Assembly: GCA_000499405.2 (NCBI GenBank)
Contig: HG738137.1
Span: forward strand, 21,910,603-21,974,602
Direction of reading: 5' to 3'
Length of the DNA: 64,000 bases
Source: Onchocerca volvulus
Taxonomy: Eukaryota; Nematoda; Chromadorea; Rhabditida; Onchocercidae
Shown one piece after another: positions 26,093 to 37,809 of the stretch. A program made the position numbers and the translations under genes. Under the pieces are notes generated by a model that was not told the DNA's origin, did not search any database, and was given only the letters and a program-made list of their open reading frames with translations. How positions within the stretch are numbered: the first letter of the stretch is position 1; every line of letters starts with the position of its first letter.

Positions 26093-29000
26093 TCAATAAT
26101 TTATAGACAATACATGCAATAGCATGAAAACAATGTGAATCACTGTAACATGTTGACTTGCATCATTACTGAAGATGTTGCCGCTGACACTGCCTTCTGA
26201 ATTCTCGCAGATCTGAAAAAAATTAGATGTTCAATGTTGGAAATGTCAATTCTGTGATAGGATATTTGAGGACTAAGTCTATCCAATGCTCTGAGCAGCT
26301 TACATATAATATTTTGAGAGATTGTTTTTCCTTGAAAATGCTTTTGTTGAGATAATTGGAAATTTTCTTAGAAGTTTTAGAAGTATTTTCTTATCAGCAC
26401 GCTTCTTTTCGTATAAAAATACAATGTATTTGGCAAGAGACTGAGGCCGAAGACCGTTGATATCAACTGGTCGAGTAAAACAGAACAACCGAATTACCTC
26501 ATTCAGATCATCCAGTTTATTCAGGATCACAGGGGCACTTAGTCTGATTAGCTGATGCAGTGTACATGGTGCCGAGCAACCTGGTACGAACAGTTCATGA
26601 GCATCTGCATTTTCTGTCTCGTTCTTGTACAGAATCTACAGTTGTGACGTATTATTTGATCATAAAAAAAAAATCGCATATGCGTTTCTACTTTGTTTTC
26701 ACTCTCATTTTTTTCAAACCATTAATCTAATCAGTCTAGTTTATCAGAAACAAATTAAATCAAGATCTGATCTAGGCCTAATCTTATTATCTCAATCTCT
26801 TCGTATTTAACATTATTTTGTTCCGCTGACCTCTAGTTTCGAAAGGTTATGATGTACTGGCCCATAAGGCCTGAATTACATTGATTGTTGCATAGTACTT
26901 CATCTTTATCTTTCATCTTAAGCTTTTTTTTAAGTGAAAGATGAATAAGATCGTTCGCTAAAGCTCATCCTCATGCGATGTGTTATCTTGATAACATGAA
27001 ATGATAACTGCCATGGATAATGAACATTTTCTACAACTTATTTTGTTCAAATGATTTTTGGAATAAATCGATCATAAGGATTTTCATTGATCAGACGAGA
27101 AAACAGAATGCTACTTTAAGTCTGATACTGCAAATCCTAGCGAATGTAACACGAGAGGATCCAGATGGAAATCGGACTCTGCAATTCTTAGAAAAAAATT
27201 TGTCAAGCTCTTTATTGAGAGGGTTTGATGATCTACAATAAAACTGTTACTATGGCAAAACTTTTTCGATGAAAAACTTGAGGTGATTAAAAAACAATTG
27301 TGAAAACCAACTTTTACTACTGTTTTATTTTCTTCTGCTCGGTATAATTCTATAATTAAGCATGCCGAATATGGTACCAGTAAACCATTGCCTACATTCA
27401 ATGCATGTTGTAATGATAATATTGTCGCATCATGCTGCAATCATCTCAATAATCAGTGATTATTCGATTAATTCGCAGTTATCATAGTTTATAATTAATT
27501 ATAAGAGGAATAAGGCTGAAATAAATGAATTGCTGAGAAGCCTCACTATCTTTATTCGATAAACATTTCGTTTATTAATGAATACTAATCAAATTGAATA
27601 CTGCATTCATATACATTTTATCTTCCTAAAAAAATCTGATGCAAGGAAACATTTGAAGTTAACGGAAAGAATTTACCGCAGAATAGAGAAACATTTTACG
27701 TGCTTCTACTCCGACCCCAGCAGAAACATTCTGAAACCGATTCAACATCTCTCCAAGCAGTAAGCCACCTTTAAATCGCGCTTTTTCAAGCGTATCATAC
27801 TTTGAGATTTGGCTGACACGCTTAAATTCTGTAATAATGTCAATAGTACTCATATTGTTCAACTCTGGCCATTTTCGGTAAACCCATGCCGGCTGCGGAA
27901 GTTGATGCGCAATCTAAAATCTTGATAAAATTTTATAAATTATTTTAAGCACGTAAAAAGATGAAAAGTACGATCATATCATGATAAAAAACCCTTAAAA
28001 ATTCTTCATTTCTTTTTGAGGCATCGCTTTGAGCTAAGAAAAAAATTTGAAAACAAATAACTGTTAGAATTTGAAAAATCTTACTCTCAAACAATTTTCT
28101 TCTCCTAATTATACAGCAACGACTAGAACTAGTTTTAGAATTGCAGCAAACTGTGTTTCGAAGTGCATATTTTAAAATATTTTTAACAATTAATGAAGAG
28201 ATTGCACTGCAAAACAAAAATATCCAATGGATAGTGAAATGACATTTGACCTCTCGTTGAATATCAATCAATGCTGCTATCCGGCCAAAGTTCAATTTTT
28301 CACCGATTCCAGTGACGTTTGCAAGGAACTGAACAACGTCAGAATATTTACGCATCATAGCATCAACGATCACTGCCGTTTCATTTTTCACAAGTTTGTC
28401 ATAGTGTGAACAGTTGTGAAGGGTTGGATGAAGAAGCTGAAAGATAGAAGTCCAATAGTTCCTGCGATTTGCATGTAAGAGAAGATATGAAGAGCAATAT
28501 GTGGTACTTGAGGTACTGGTATGAATAATAAGTAAATAGAAGGACGAATGATCGTCGAGTACCAACAGGTGCGTTCCTTTCGATGCTTTCAGTATGAAAA
28601 GGAATTGGTTGCCATTGCTCGCCTTTCAGCCATTGCGTAAGCGGATTTTCAGCTGGAAAAAGTCCACGCAACATGGCTTGAGCACTAACGATCGCTCGAT
28701 CCGATCTGGATGTCACGATTCGCACCTGAAATTGCCAGCATCATCGGTGATTATTTCAAATTTAATGATAATGAAGGAAAAAAATAGCAATTATCTGCAA
28801 TGAAATTTCATTTTTCCCACTCATAATTCCTGGAATATTTCAAATCGCAATTATCATAACATAATTGCATGCTTCATACATTAAACTAATTAGATTAAAA
28901 AAAAAAAGTATCAAAAAAAATTAGTGAAATGAAACATCATAAGAGTAGAATAATTACATTAGCCGGAGTGAACTCTCCAACGTAGTCATTATATCGTTTC

Positions 29001-29769
29001 CGGAAGAAAAGACCCAAATCATACAGTTGCTTCATTCCTGTCTGCAGCAAGAAATCAATCAGTAAAATTAAAGGAAAAAAGCTTCATTTGTTCTAATTCA
29101 AATCTTTAAAAGGTAGCAATAGTAAATTAAATTTTTCATGAATTTAAAAATTCTATAAAAATTTCAATCTTCGTTATGTTTATAAGATTGATAATTGATA
29201 AGATGCAGTGTAAATTAGAATGAATCAATAGGACGGATTCATTTAACATATCGGTGATCAGGATCGGTCTTTAGAGAAGTCATAAATTGAGAATAGCATT
29301 TTATATATAAAATTTAATCAATGATTGAGCTTTATAGAAACTAAATTTGATCTCTTGAACAGTCCATAATTTTTAAGGAATATTTCGAATTTAAATTTGT
29401 ATTCATACAGTCAATGAATAATTGAAAAGAGTGGTTTCATTATTACACAAGTAATTTATGCTGTTTGATTTTAATCTTTAAGTATTCCTAAAACCGAAAC
29501 TTGTTGAAGACACATTTAATTGTTTCATTCTTCCGCAAAAATTTAAATCAAACATTTGTTAGCTGAGACCATCCTCTTGGCCAAGAGCTTTCATCATTCA
29601 GATCAGTTGGATAAGGTAACTGATGTGGTGCGCGATCACCGTGTCGCCAGATAGCTTGCACATAAATGAGATCTTCTAATGGCAGATCAGTTGTTCTCAA
29701 TGAGATTGCATTACTGAACCCATAATTAAATAGAGAAAAGTAAACAAATAAATGAAGTGAGGTGAACAT
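26093..29769 (-). CDS. Histidine acid phosphatase, secreted or membrane-anchored
   Basis: Branch-2 histidine phosphatase (prostatic/lysosomal type) that hydrolyses phosphomonoesters at low pH through a phosphohistidine. Eight exons, all in phase 0: 29769-29554, 29041-28958, 28725-28567, 28436-28251, 27913-27677, 27434-27312, 26635-26498, 26212-26093, about 420 residues, normal for the family. Residues 1-21 form a signal peptide (SLHLFVYFSLFNYGFSNA). The catalytic signature is at about residue 41 as IWRHGDRAPHQLP. The second phosphate-binding Arg is in VTSRSDRAIVSA, and WQPIPFHT is conserved. The catalytic HD pair is in HDATILSLQHALNVGNG. FVPGCSAPCTL is the usual Cys-rich late motif. The protein ends in a hydrophobic segment (VIHIVFMLLHVLSINY), suggesting a membrane or GPI anchor. 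The SRSDRA stretch is shorter than the SRSTDVDR-type motif usual in mammals. It belongs to the large nematode acid phosphatase family; no specific orthologue is assigned. Confidence 0.93.
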
Positions 29770-31858
29770 AGAATAATTTGCCTGAAGCTCATAATATTAA
29801 GAATGGTAAAATCGCGCGAAATGTCATTTATAAATTTCATGCTAAGTTGCGAATTAAGAACGCACAATCAATAATGTCATGGTAACATCAAATCATAATC
29901 ATTGTTAACAAGTCTGCGAAACGTAACAAAAAACAGTTATTAGGAGAAGCAAATTTATTGGTTCGAAAACATGAGAATGAAATTCAAGTTAATTATCAGA
30001 CAGCACACTTATTATAAATAATAAAAATTATGTACAGTTATCATTGAATTGATTCAAATGTGTCTGATCACGATATATGCAAGTATTTTGTTCAATAATT
30101 GAAACCCGCATTTAATATAATTCTAAAACTTCAAGCAAAGCAAGCTTCGTCTTGCAATCTTGCGACATCAATTATACATTTAAAAATGATGAAATCTAAT
30201 TGATAAAAATAAGAATAGTATCAAATGAGGCGTTGTTAAAAGCTGATTGTTTGTGTTATCATAACATCTGTTTTGAGATCAAAGAAAATGTTATTTGCTC
30301 TTCCACCTGTCAAATTTTATAATAACTGTTATATATTCAGTTCAAAAAAGTAATGTTGCATTTAGAATGGTGAGATATGGAATGAAAAGCAAAGAATTCA
30401 GTTTCTTCTCTTTCTCTCCCTCTCCAAAAAGCTGCTTTTTCAATTTTCTCCTAACCTCAAAAAACTGCTTTTCTATTTTCAGCAATCATACTTGCACTAT
30501 TTTCTTCTTTCTACTATAGAAATTGCTGAATTTTGAGTTGTTTATCCTAACAAAAGTGGATCTTTTTTACGAATTTGATAGATGATTAAAAAAAATATTG
30601 ATCCTATGATATATACAACGATATGAAAAACTAACTATACCCAACAAATCATAAAGAATATTTACAATAGTATCAATATCATTATATGACCTTGTCAACT
30701 TCACCTCTTAACGTTTATACAACTTTCATAGGCAATGAACAAATTTCCTGATAAAACCGGATTTTTTTTTTGATTTGGACACTATTAAATATTAGTAGTA
30801 AGTAACGCTTGATATGGGCAGATTAACAAGTACCATTACTAGAAGTTCCCATTATCGGTAACGCAAATTTTCACTGTCATTCAATCTATCATACTTCCTC
30901 ATTTCGATCAAAGATTAACGCTCATTATTATTATGACCCTGTGCTGTAAGAAAATTATTAAAAATCTAAAATTCTGGATTGCCCACATTATTAAATTTTT
31001 TTGGAAGTTTTTGTCAAACTTTGTATTTAAATTGTTTCAAGATGCAGTCAAATTTCGCAAGTTATCAGTTGACTTAATTTTCTTTTCAAAATGATCAGTT
31101 AATTTTTTGAATTTTGGGTGGGAATATTGCTGAAAATTCGGGTTTCTTTTATGTACTCATCTCAAGCACGGAAAGCCAATTATTAAATATACTTTTTTTT
31201 CTCTTATCCGTAAATTTTCATGAAACTTCAAAAAATCTATAAAGTATATGTGTATTTCAATCGGACCGAATATTAATGTAACATAGAAGAGCCAGCCATT
31301 TTCTAATACATTTCACATTTTCCAATATAGATCGCCACATGCAGCTGATTAATTCACATTAATTGCATTTTTAATTATATACGCACATTCTATATTGAAC
31401 ATTAAAATAGGATAGTACTACAAGCATTCTTTGATCTTTGATCTCATCACAATGATATGACTCCATTTGTATGACGAAATGAGCATTCTATTGATATCAA
31501 AGGTAATTACTTGTAGAATTCTCGTTTTTCGCAATTCTTACAATAGATTGTTTACTGAAAATGTTTACATGTACTGTCACTTTCATAACAATTTTCAGCT
31601 AATGCTCACACATTTTGCAGCTACTGTTATCATACGTGTGGTGCAGCAGCAGAAGATCTATATAGAATTTGTCACATCATCTCCCTCATTATCGTTTTCA
31701 TATCTTTTACTGTCAATGTAATATTCATTTTTGCAATCAAATAAAAATAAATATTTTATTGATGCTAAGGAATCTTTATTTAATTTATAAAGCAATGTCA
31801 ACTGGAAGATAAACACTTGAATAATTTAACCGATTTGAATTTAAATTTACATATCGCA
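29770..31858. other. Intergenic region
   Basis: Upstream flank of the acid phosphatase gene and downstream flank of the Maelstrom gene. No exon with splice support and no repeat of note. Confidence 0.4.
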
Positions 31859-34800
31859 TTAATCAGTCAAGGTTAAATTCAGAAGTTCCCGAAGCGCAAA
31901 GAACATCGCAAAGCAGCTACGAATGGCAGTCGCTGAGGCACAACAACAATTTCGCGTCACACCATGCAACCGACAAAATACGTTGACCCGACGTTCCCAC
32001 GGAGTGTTGAACTGTAAAGCACCTATCTTCAGATGTTTATTCTAGCATTAATGACTCCTAGGCAGTTTTTTCTTCATTCTGAGGATAGATTTTAAGATCC
32101 ACCATCAATTTAATTTAAATTTGAAGTTTATTAAGTTCTTGTTATTTAACCCTCTCTATTACCCAAGTATTTCAGTGCTTTTTTGAATCAGGTCCAGCAT
32201 CTTATCAATATACGATATCATTCAGACTCTGCAGACTTCTACAACAACCTCAAATGGCTGTCTTTTTCCAAAAATATCCATCCACAACTTGTATTCCAAA
32301 TTGGGTGTACCGTCGGCATATTCGGCCAGTGCATCAACCACAGCATCAGCGTACCAGAAGCGATCTTCCGTTATAGGAAAGCCTAGAACTCATGCAATGA
32401 AGCCAGCAAATAGGAGGGAAAACTGCTTGGTGCACATTTAGAAACCCAAAAGACTATCAAATGTGGCAACTAATTGATGAGTCTGGTTGCAGAGGATTAG
32501 ATGATGATGGAACCGAAATTTCTAAGAAGCACTGTGATTTTTTGCTCAGTTGTAGAAATAAAAGATTTATAAGTGCAGTATTTAAATTAAAAACAAATAT
32601 TCAACAAAATTCTAGTTTATTCTGTGAAAAAATGTGGAAGAAAATGAGCAAATAAAGTTGTTTATAGCCTAAACTTAAAAATAAAGCCGGTTTTTCGCTT
32701 TTATTTTCTGGCTTAATAAATTTTTGGAAGCATAAAAAATTGCAAATATTTCATTCCAAATAAGTTTGATAAATAATACTACTAAACAGTTATCAAAATT
32801 CTCTTCTTATTCATTCGAAAAATTTCAAAATTTGAAGCACATGCAACATAACATCATTGAAATTAATATTTTCTTAATTTTTCATCACTTTCGGTACGAC
32901 TAGGATTAGAAAATTAAAAACTTTATGGAAATTACGTAAAATAGAATTAAGATTTACAGAAGTTTTTGATTCTCACTGAAAGCATTTGGTTACGGAGTTT
33001 GCTTCCACATACTTTCTGTTTAAAAAAATGAATTTTCTAATGTTTTAAAAAGTAAAAATTGCAAAACTTTTTGAAGCTAAATACTAAATTAAAAATGTCT
33101 GGATTAGCGCTAAATTTTTTTGAGTAGCAAATTTTTTGGAATTGGTTAACAAATTAATATAGTGAGTATTATGCCGATTAATCAATCATACCTAATAAAA
33201 AGTCATTCTTATTACACAAATCTTGATGAACTGAATTTTTTTTTAATAATTACGAGAAGAAAATGAAATTATAAGTTTGAGTGACCGAGAACTTTTAACG
33301 CTGACTAGCCTATTTGAAGGGTATGATATCAATAACTTGTCACCATCATAGGAGAGTCCCTGCGCTTCCTTAAGGTATTCCAGACTTGCTCGTATTTTTT
33401 CGTATTCGTGATTCAAGCAAACCAACCAACGACGTCCTTCTTCGTCGCCCACAAAAATTGGTTGTATTTGCTGCGGACGGTTCGTGCTGCCTGTTCATGA
33501 TAAGGATCTTATAATATGAGTTAACTAGTTGGTAATAACAAGGTAATATTACTGACTGATCTTCGTGGATGACTTGTCGCTTTTAGGGATCACTCACAAT
33601 TCGATATATTTTTCTTACAAAGAATAAAAAAACAAGAAATATGTCATTAAAATTTGAGATGAAGCTTATGTCCCTCACATAATACATTTTTTCATTAGAC
33701 AATAGAAATCAAAGCTAAAAGAATATGAATGATTGATTAAAGTAGTGCATATCATAGATAAAGTTCTATCTAAAATCTTCGTTTTGGATGATTTAGATAG
33801 TGCTGTTTATCCTGGTAGCAAAGATCAAATGGAAATTCTGGAAGGAATCGAACGAATCTCTTCTGTTGCAAGAAATCGAGTAATGAAATAATTTTTAAAC
33901 ATTTCTGCATACCTTTGGTGAATTTCCCTCGTTTATCTTTGTTGTGATATGTTGTGTCTGGAAAAAGAAATTGATTCTTTAGATTTTAAAAGAATAAGCA
34001 TAAATTATCGTATCTGTGAGAGATAAGATTTATTACATATTAATATTACGAATTCTGATTCATTTGAATGATTAAGCTATAAATTGAGCGGATTTCATTT
34101 AATATTCAAATTTATGTGATTGCATGATGTGATTTAGAGAGCTCACATGTTCGACTGCTGGAAGCGTTATCATTATCACCATCGCCAGCTTGAGGTTGTC
34201 TTCGATCGCTGTCATAACTGCTATAGTGGTCAGATGCTACGAGAGCCTGTTGCTCCTATGAAGAAAATATTCTTAAACACTTATACTAATTATTTAATTA
34301 ATGTGACATTTTAAATTCCCACTTACCACATCACTATCGAATTCAGCAATCCCATCACGATATAGACCGACAAAAACGCCTTGATGCTGCGCAATCGCTG
34401 GCTCGCAGCGACCCAAAATTTCTCGCAAACACTACGAATGGACTTGAACTATTGTTAAATAATTGATATTGCTTATTGTGATGAGGTAATGCTTAATTTT
34501 TGAATCCCAAAAGTATTTCGAAGAACAGTTCAACACTTGCAAATCATCTACATAATTAAAGCTTACAAATAAAAAATTAAATTAAATAATTTACATAATG
34601 TTTCAACTTCACTCTTTCTTATTCTCTACGGTATTTCTGAAGACGATGAATTCATAGTATCAATTAAATCCACTAGATATTTTGATTACGCTTGAAAAAT
34701 GCATGAACGTCAGATACAGTCCCATACCATAATTGATGTCTTCGGAAAGCAATATGAAAATCCAAACAAAAATACCGAATTTTGAGTTGGAGCTTTGAAC

Positions 34801-36742
34801 GCTCTTCCACCGAGCACATCTAAATGAATTTGATGCGTTTCGTTGGCGTGAAATTCAGCTCTTCGCCGCTGGATTTCATTGTCCAAATGCCATGGTCCAA
34901 TAACTGATGTATACTGTAAACACCTATTAACTGGTAAAAGTTTCACTCATGTACAGAATCCATTAACAACTTTGTATTCGGATATTTCACATTCATTAAC
35001 AATCTCTTATGTGCAAATGAATTTCATCGCTTGCCACATGTTGTGAATCCTGTTTTCAGAATCTAGCTTGCGTGTGGTTTTACATCGTATGTAAGAATTA
35101 ATGAGACACTGTTTTAAAGTTTGGCTAATTTTGATGTCAGTAAAGAATAATCAATAATAATATCACTTCCAAGATCTTCATAACTATTAATTTAAATTAT
35201 AATACACACCATCACCACTGTTGTTAATCTCTTTCTTTCGTTATTATCATCATGCTTGTATTGCCAATCGCTATCTTGAATTTGAAAAAAGGATGATTGA
35301 GAAGAAATGAACCTTATCAATAATGCCGTGTTTCAGATTGAATTCGCAAATTGCAATTTCAGCGGGAATGCATATACCGTCAGCGTTGCCGTATGTTTGC
35401 ACCGAGATAAACAAAAATCGAGCTCTCTGGAAAAAAATGTAAATAACTTTCGAAAAGTTCCGAATTCCGTTGATGGAACAAGAATCCATCCTTCCAAGAT
35501 TTCCAAGCTGTTGTTTATCCTTAACATATGTGAAACAGAAATCCAAAATTCAAAACTTTTGATACTAACTCGAATTTCATCCAGTCCTTCAAGAGTGTGT
35601 AGAAATGCAAGCACTCGTTCCTTATCTTTTTCGTATTTCTCTTTGTAAGTCCACTGACTAATATCATTTTCTGTAACTTTTCAAATTCGAATTCGAAATC
35701 ATAATTATTTCGATGTATAAATGAGCTTGTTTATATTTTCCCATCTAATTCATGAAAAATAATCACTCTTTTCTCTTCTCATCACTTTTATCCATTTTCA
35801 ATTTTTATGATGTGGATTTTTCTTAATGTGATATACCTTCTGAATCGTAATCTTTCTGATTTAACGGTATACCAATCATTGATTCTTCTGGATAATCATT
35901 TTCATCAAATTCATCTAGTTTCTCATTTTTTCGCCTATTCCCAGCTGCATAAATTTCTGCACTAAAATTCATTTAATTATACTTTTGAATACTGCTGAAA
36001 TAAAAGCTAGTAGTAAAATTAAGAACTCAATTGTTCAATTCTTTTTCGCATATTCTTCATTAGGTTTCTAAATATTTTTCTTGTTTTTTAGGAAGGATGA
36101 TACGAAAATATGTAGAACCTACTTTACCACTCCATTTTCGTGTTTCTTTTGTTTCACCAATATTCTTGGCTGATGCATTGAAGTTAAATATTTCTCGATA
36201 TGACTCTTTATTTTTGCCCGTTCTTTCCAGACCTATTTAAAAATATTGAATGATAGCATTTAGTCTTCATGCTTGTATATTCGGTTATAAAACTTAAGAA
36301 TCGAAATTGCAATATCCTTTAAATACAAGCTTTGCATATGTTGCAGATAACAGATAAGAAATCATGATCTTTACAAATTCACAATCCTAAATTAAAAGAT
36401 TATTTTTGCTCCTGAAACCATCCCTATTATTCTGAATAGGTTCATTACAACTGTAGAGATTCTTGAGGAGGGAAAAGTTTCATCACAAGTGATTTTTCAT
36501 TCTTATTTCAGATTGATTGGAACATTTCAAAAAAGTGAAGGATATAATTGAAGGTTGAAAAATCATTCAAGCTCATGAATGTGTCATGTATCAACCTTCT
36601 TCTCTTCACTTGTAAGATTTTCCCACAGTGGCGTTACGATACGGATCAAATAAGGTGGAATTAAATCGTCTCGATAGTAATGCCTATGTCCCAGTAGTTC
36701 CTGTGCAAATAAACAAAAACCATTGGAGACAACAGCTGGCAT
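31859..36742 (-). CDS. mael: Maelstrom homologue (HMG box plus MAEL domain)
   Basis: Maelstrom acts in germline small-RNA silencing; its MAEL domain is an RNase H-like fold that in flies binds RNA through a Glu-Cys-His-Cys metal motif. Twelve exons in unbroken phase: 36742-36596, 36232-36123, 35961-35837, 35670-35570, 35426-35313, 34913-34776, 34431-34327, 34255-34147, 33957-33913, 33490-33254, 32382-32249, 32011-31859, about 505 residues (human 434). Residues 1-70 form an HMG-like box: SNGFCLFAQELL, PLWENLTSEEKKVWKERAK. The MAEL domain opens with ICIPAEIAICEFNLKHGIID (the Glu), continues SVIGPWHLDNE and AEFHANETHQIHL, then PQQIQPIFVGDEEGRRWLVC followed by LNHEYEKI. The final exon has FCRLHGVTRNCCC, a Cys-x2-His-x5-Cys motif. 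The start ATG follows TTTCTGCAG plus an A-rich leader, a likely spliced-leader site. The boundary after exon 10 is the least certain. Confidence 0.87.
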
Positions 36743-37809
36743 TATTTCTCTCTCTTTTCGGATTTTTTTTTTTTTCTGCAATTTACGACTCAAATATTTG
36801 AATTGAAATTTAGAATAAATTCAGTTCTAGAATAAAGGATTTAAACGCTAGAAAATTCTGTGACATAAAGAATAGTGCGCAATTTGATAAAATTTTTTAG
36901 AATTAGACCCTAAAGTCTTAAGTTTTAAAAAATTATGGTTCACTTTGATTGAATTTTGATACCTGTTGTTGTCTTAGGCGATTTTAAAAGTATGCAATAA
37001 AATATGGAAGCAATGCAACATAAACTGCAAATGCCCTTACTAAATTTGAAATTTTCAATATGCAACAGCCACCGTCCGAGAAAACAAATGATTTGAAACA
37101 ACAATACACCAGTTGACAACAATGCAGAATGAAGCAATAAGCCAAGTTTCATTGCGATATAAACTTTCATTTGTCCCATTTCGGATGTAAATTCATTCAC
37201 GTATGAATCAGTATGGATCTTTCAATGATCCACACGACCATATTTTATGTATTTATAATGTGCAATGAAGATTCTTTTCTTGAATTTACAACTTTGGTCG
37301 TAATAACAGCTGTCCTCTCTATTCAGCGTTTTATTTCAGTTTTTTCATAAATCTGAATTCAATACTTAACCAGGAACTGTAGCAGTAGTCGTTAAGTGAT
37401 GCTGAAGACAACAGAACAAATAGATTTTTGAAATTTAAACAACGCAACAAGATACCGCACCATATTATTGTGTCAGCTAGGTGATTCGAATTATCAACAG
37501 CACTTGATCTGTGGATAAATTAAGCTGAATATTTTGAAGATTTCTTGTGAATATTCCCTGAAAGATTCATTCAAGATCTGTTCGACATAGAGACGCCGTT
37601 TTCAGAGGCCCAGTACTGAATATGTGAACAATCATGATACAATCATATTTCATTTGAGTTATTAATTGTTCAATGTATTATCGTGATAAATGACTTTTTA
37701 CGCAAAAAAGGCAAAATTTTATTTGGATATTCAAAATTTCGCACTTTCTATTCGTTTCCAACTTTTTTCACAATAAAACATTTACAAAACAGCAAAAGTG
37801 CACGTTACT
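36743..37809. other. Gap between the RING gene and the Maelstrom gene
   Basis: Both neighbours are on the minus strand. A minus-strand open frame at 36940-37200 encodes two hydrophobic stretches (LLHSALLSTGVLLFQIICFL and ICSLCCIASIFYCILL), but it starts at a GTG and joins no neighbour in phase. I do not call it a gene. Confidence 0.35.

Noticed and set aside
36940..37200. Small two-helix membrane protein on the minus strand.
   Set aside because: Begins with GTG, lacks a leader or splice partner in phase, and hydrophobic frames are common on T-rich strands here.
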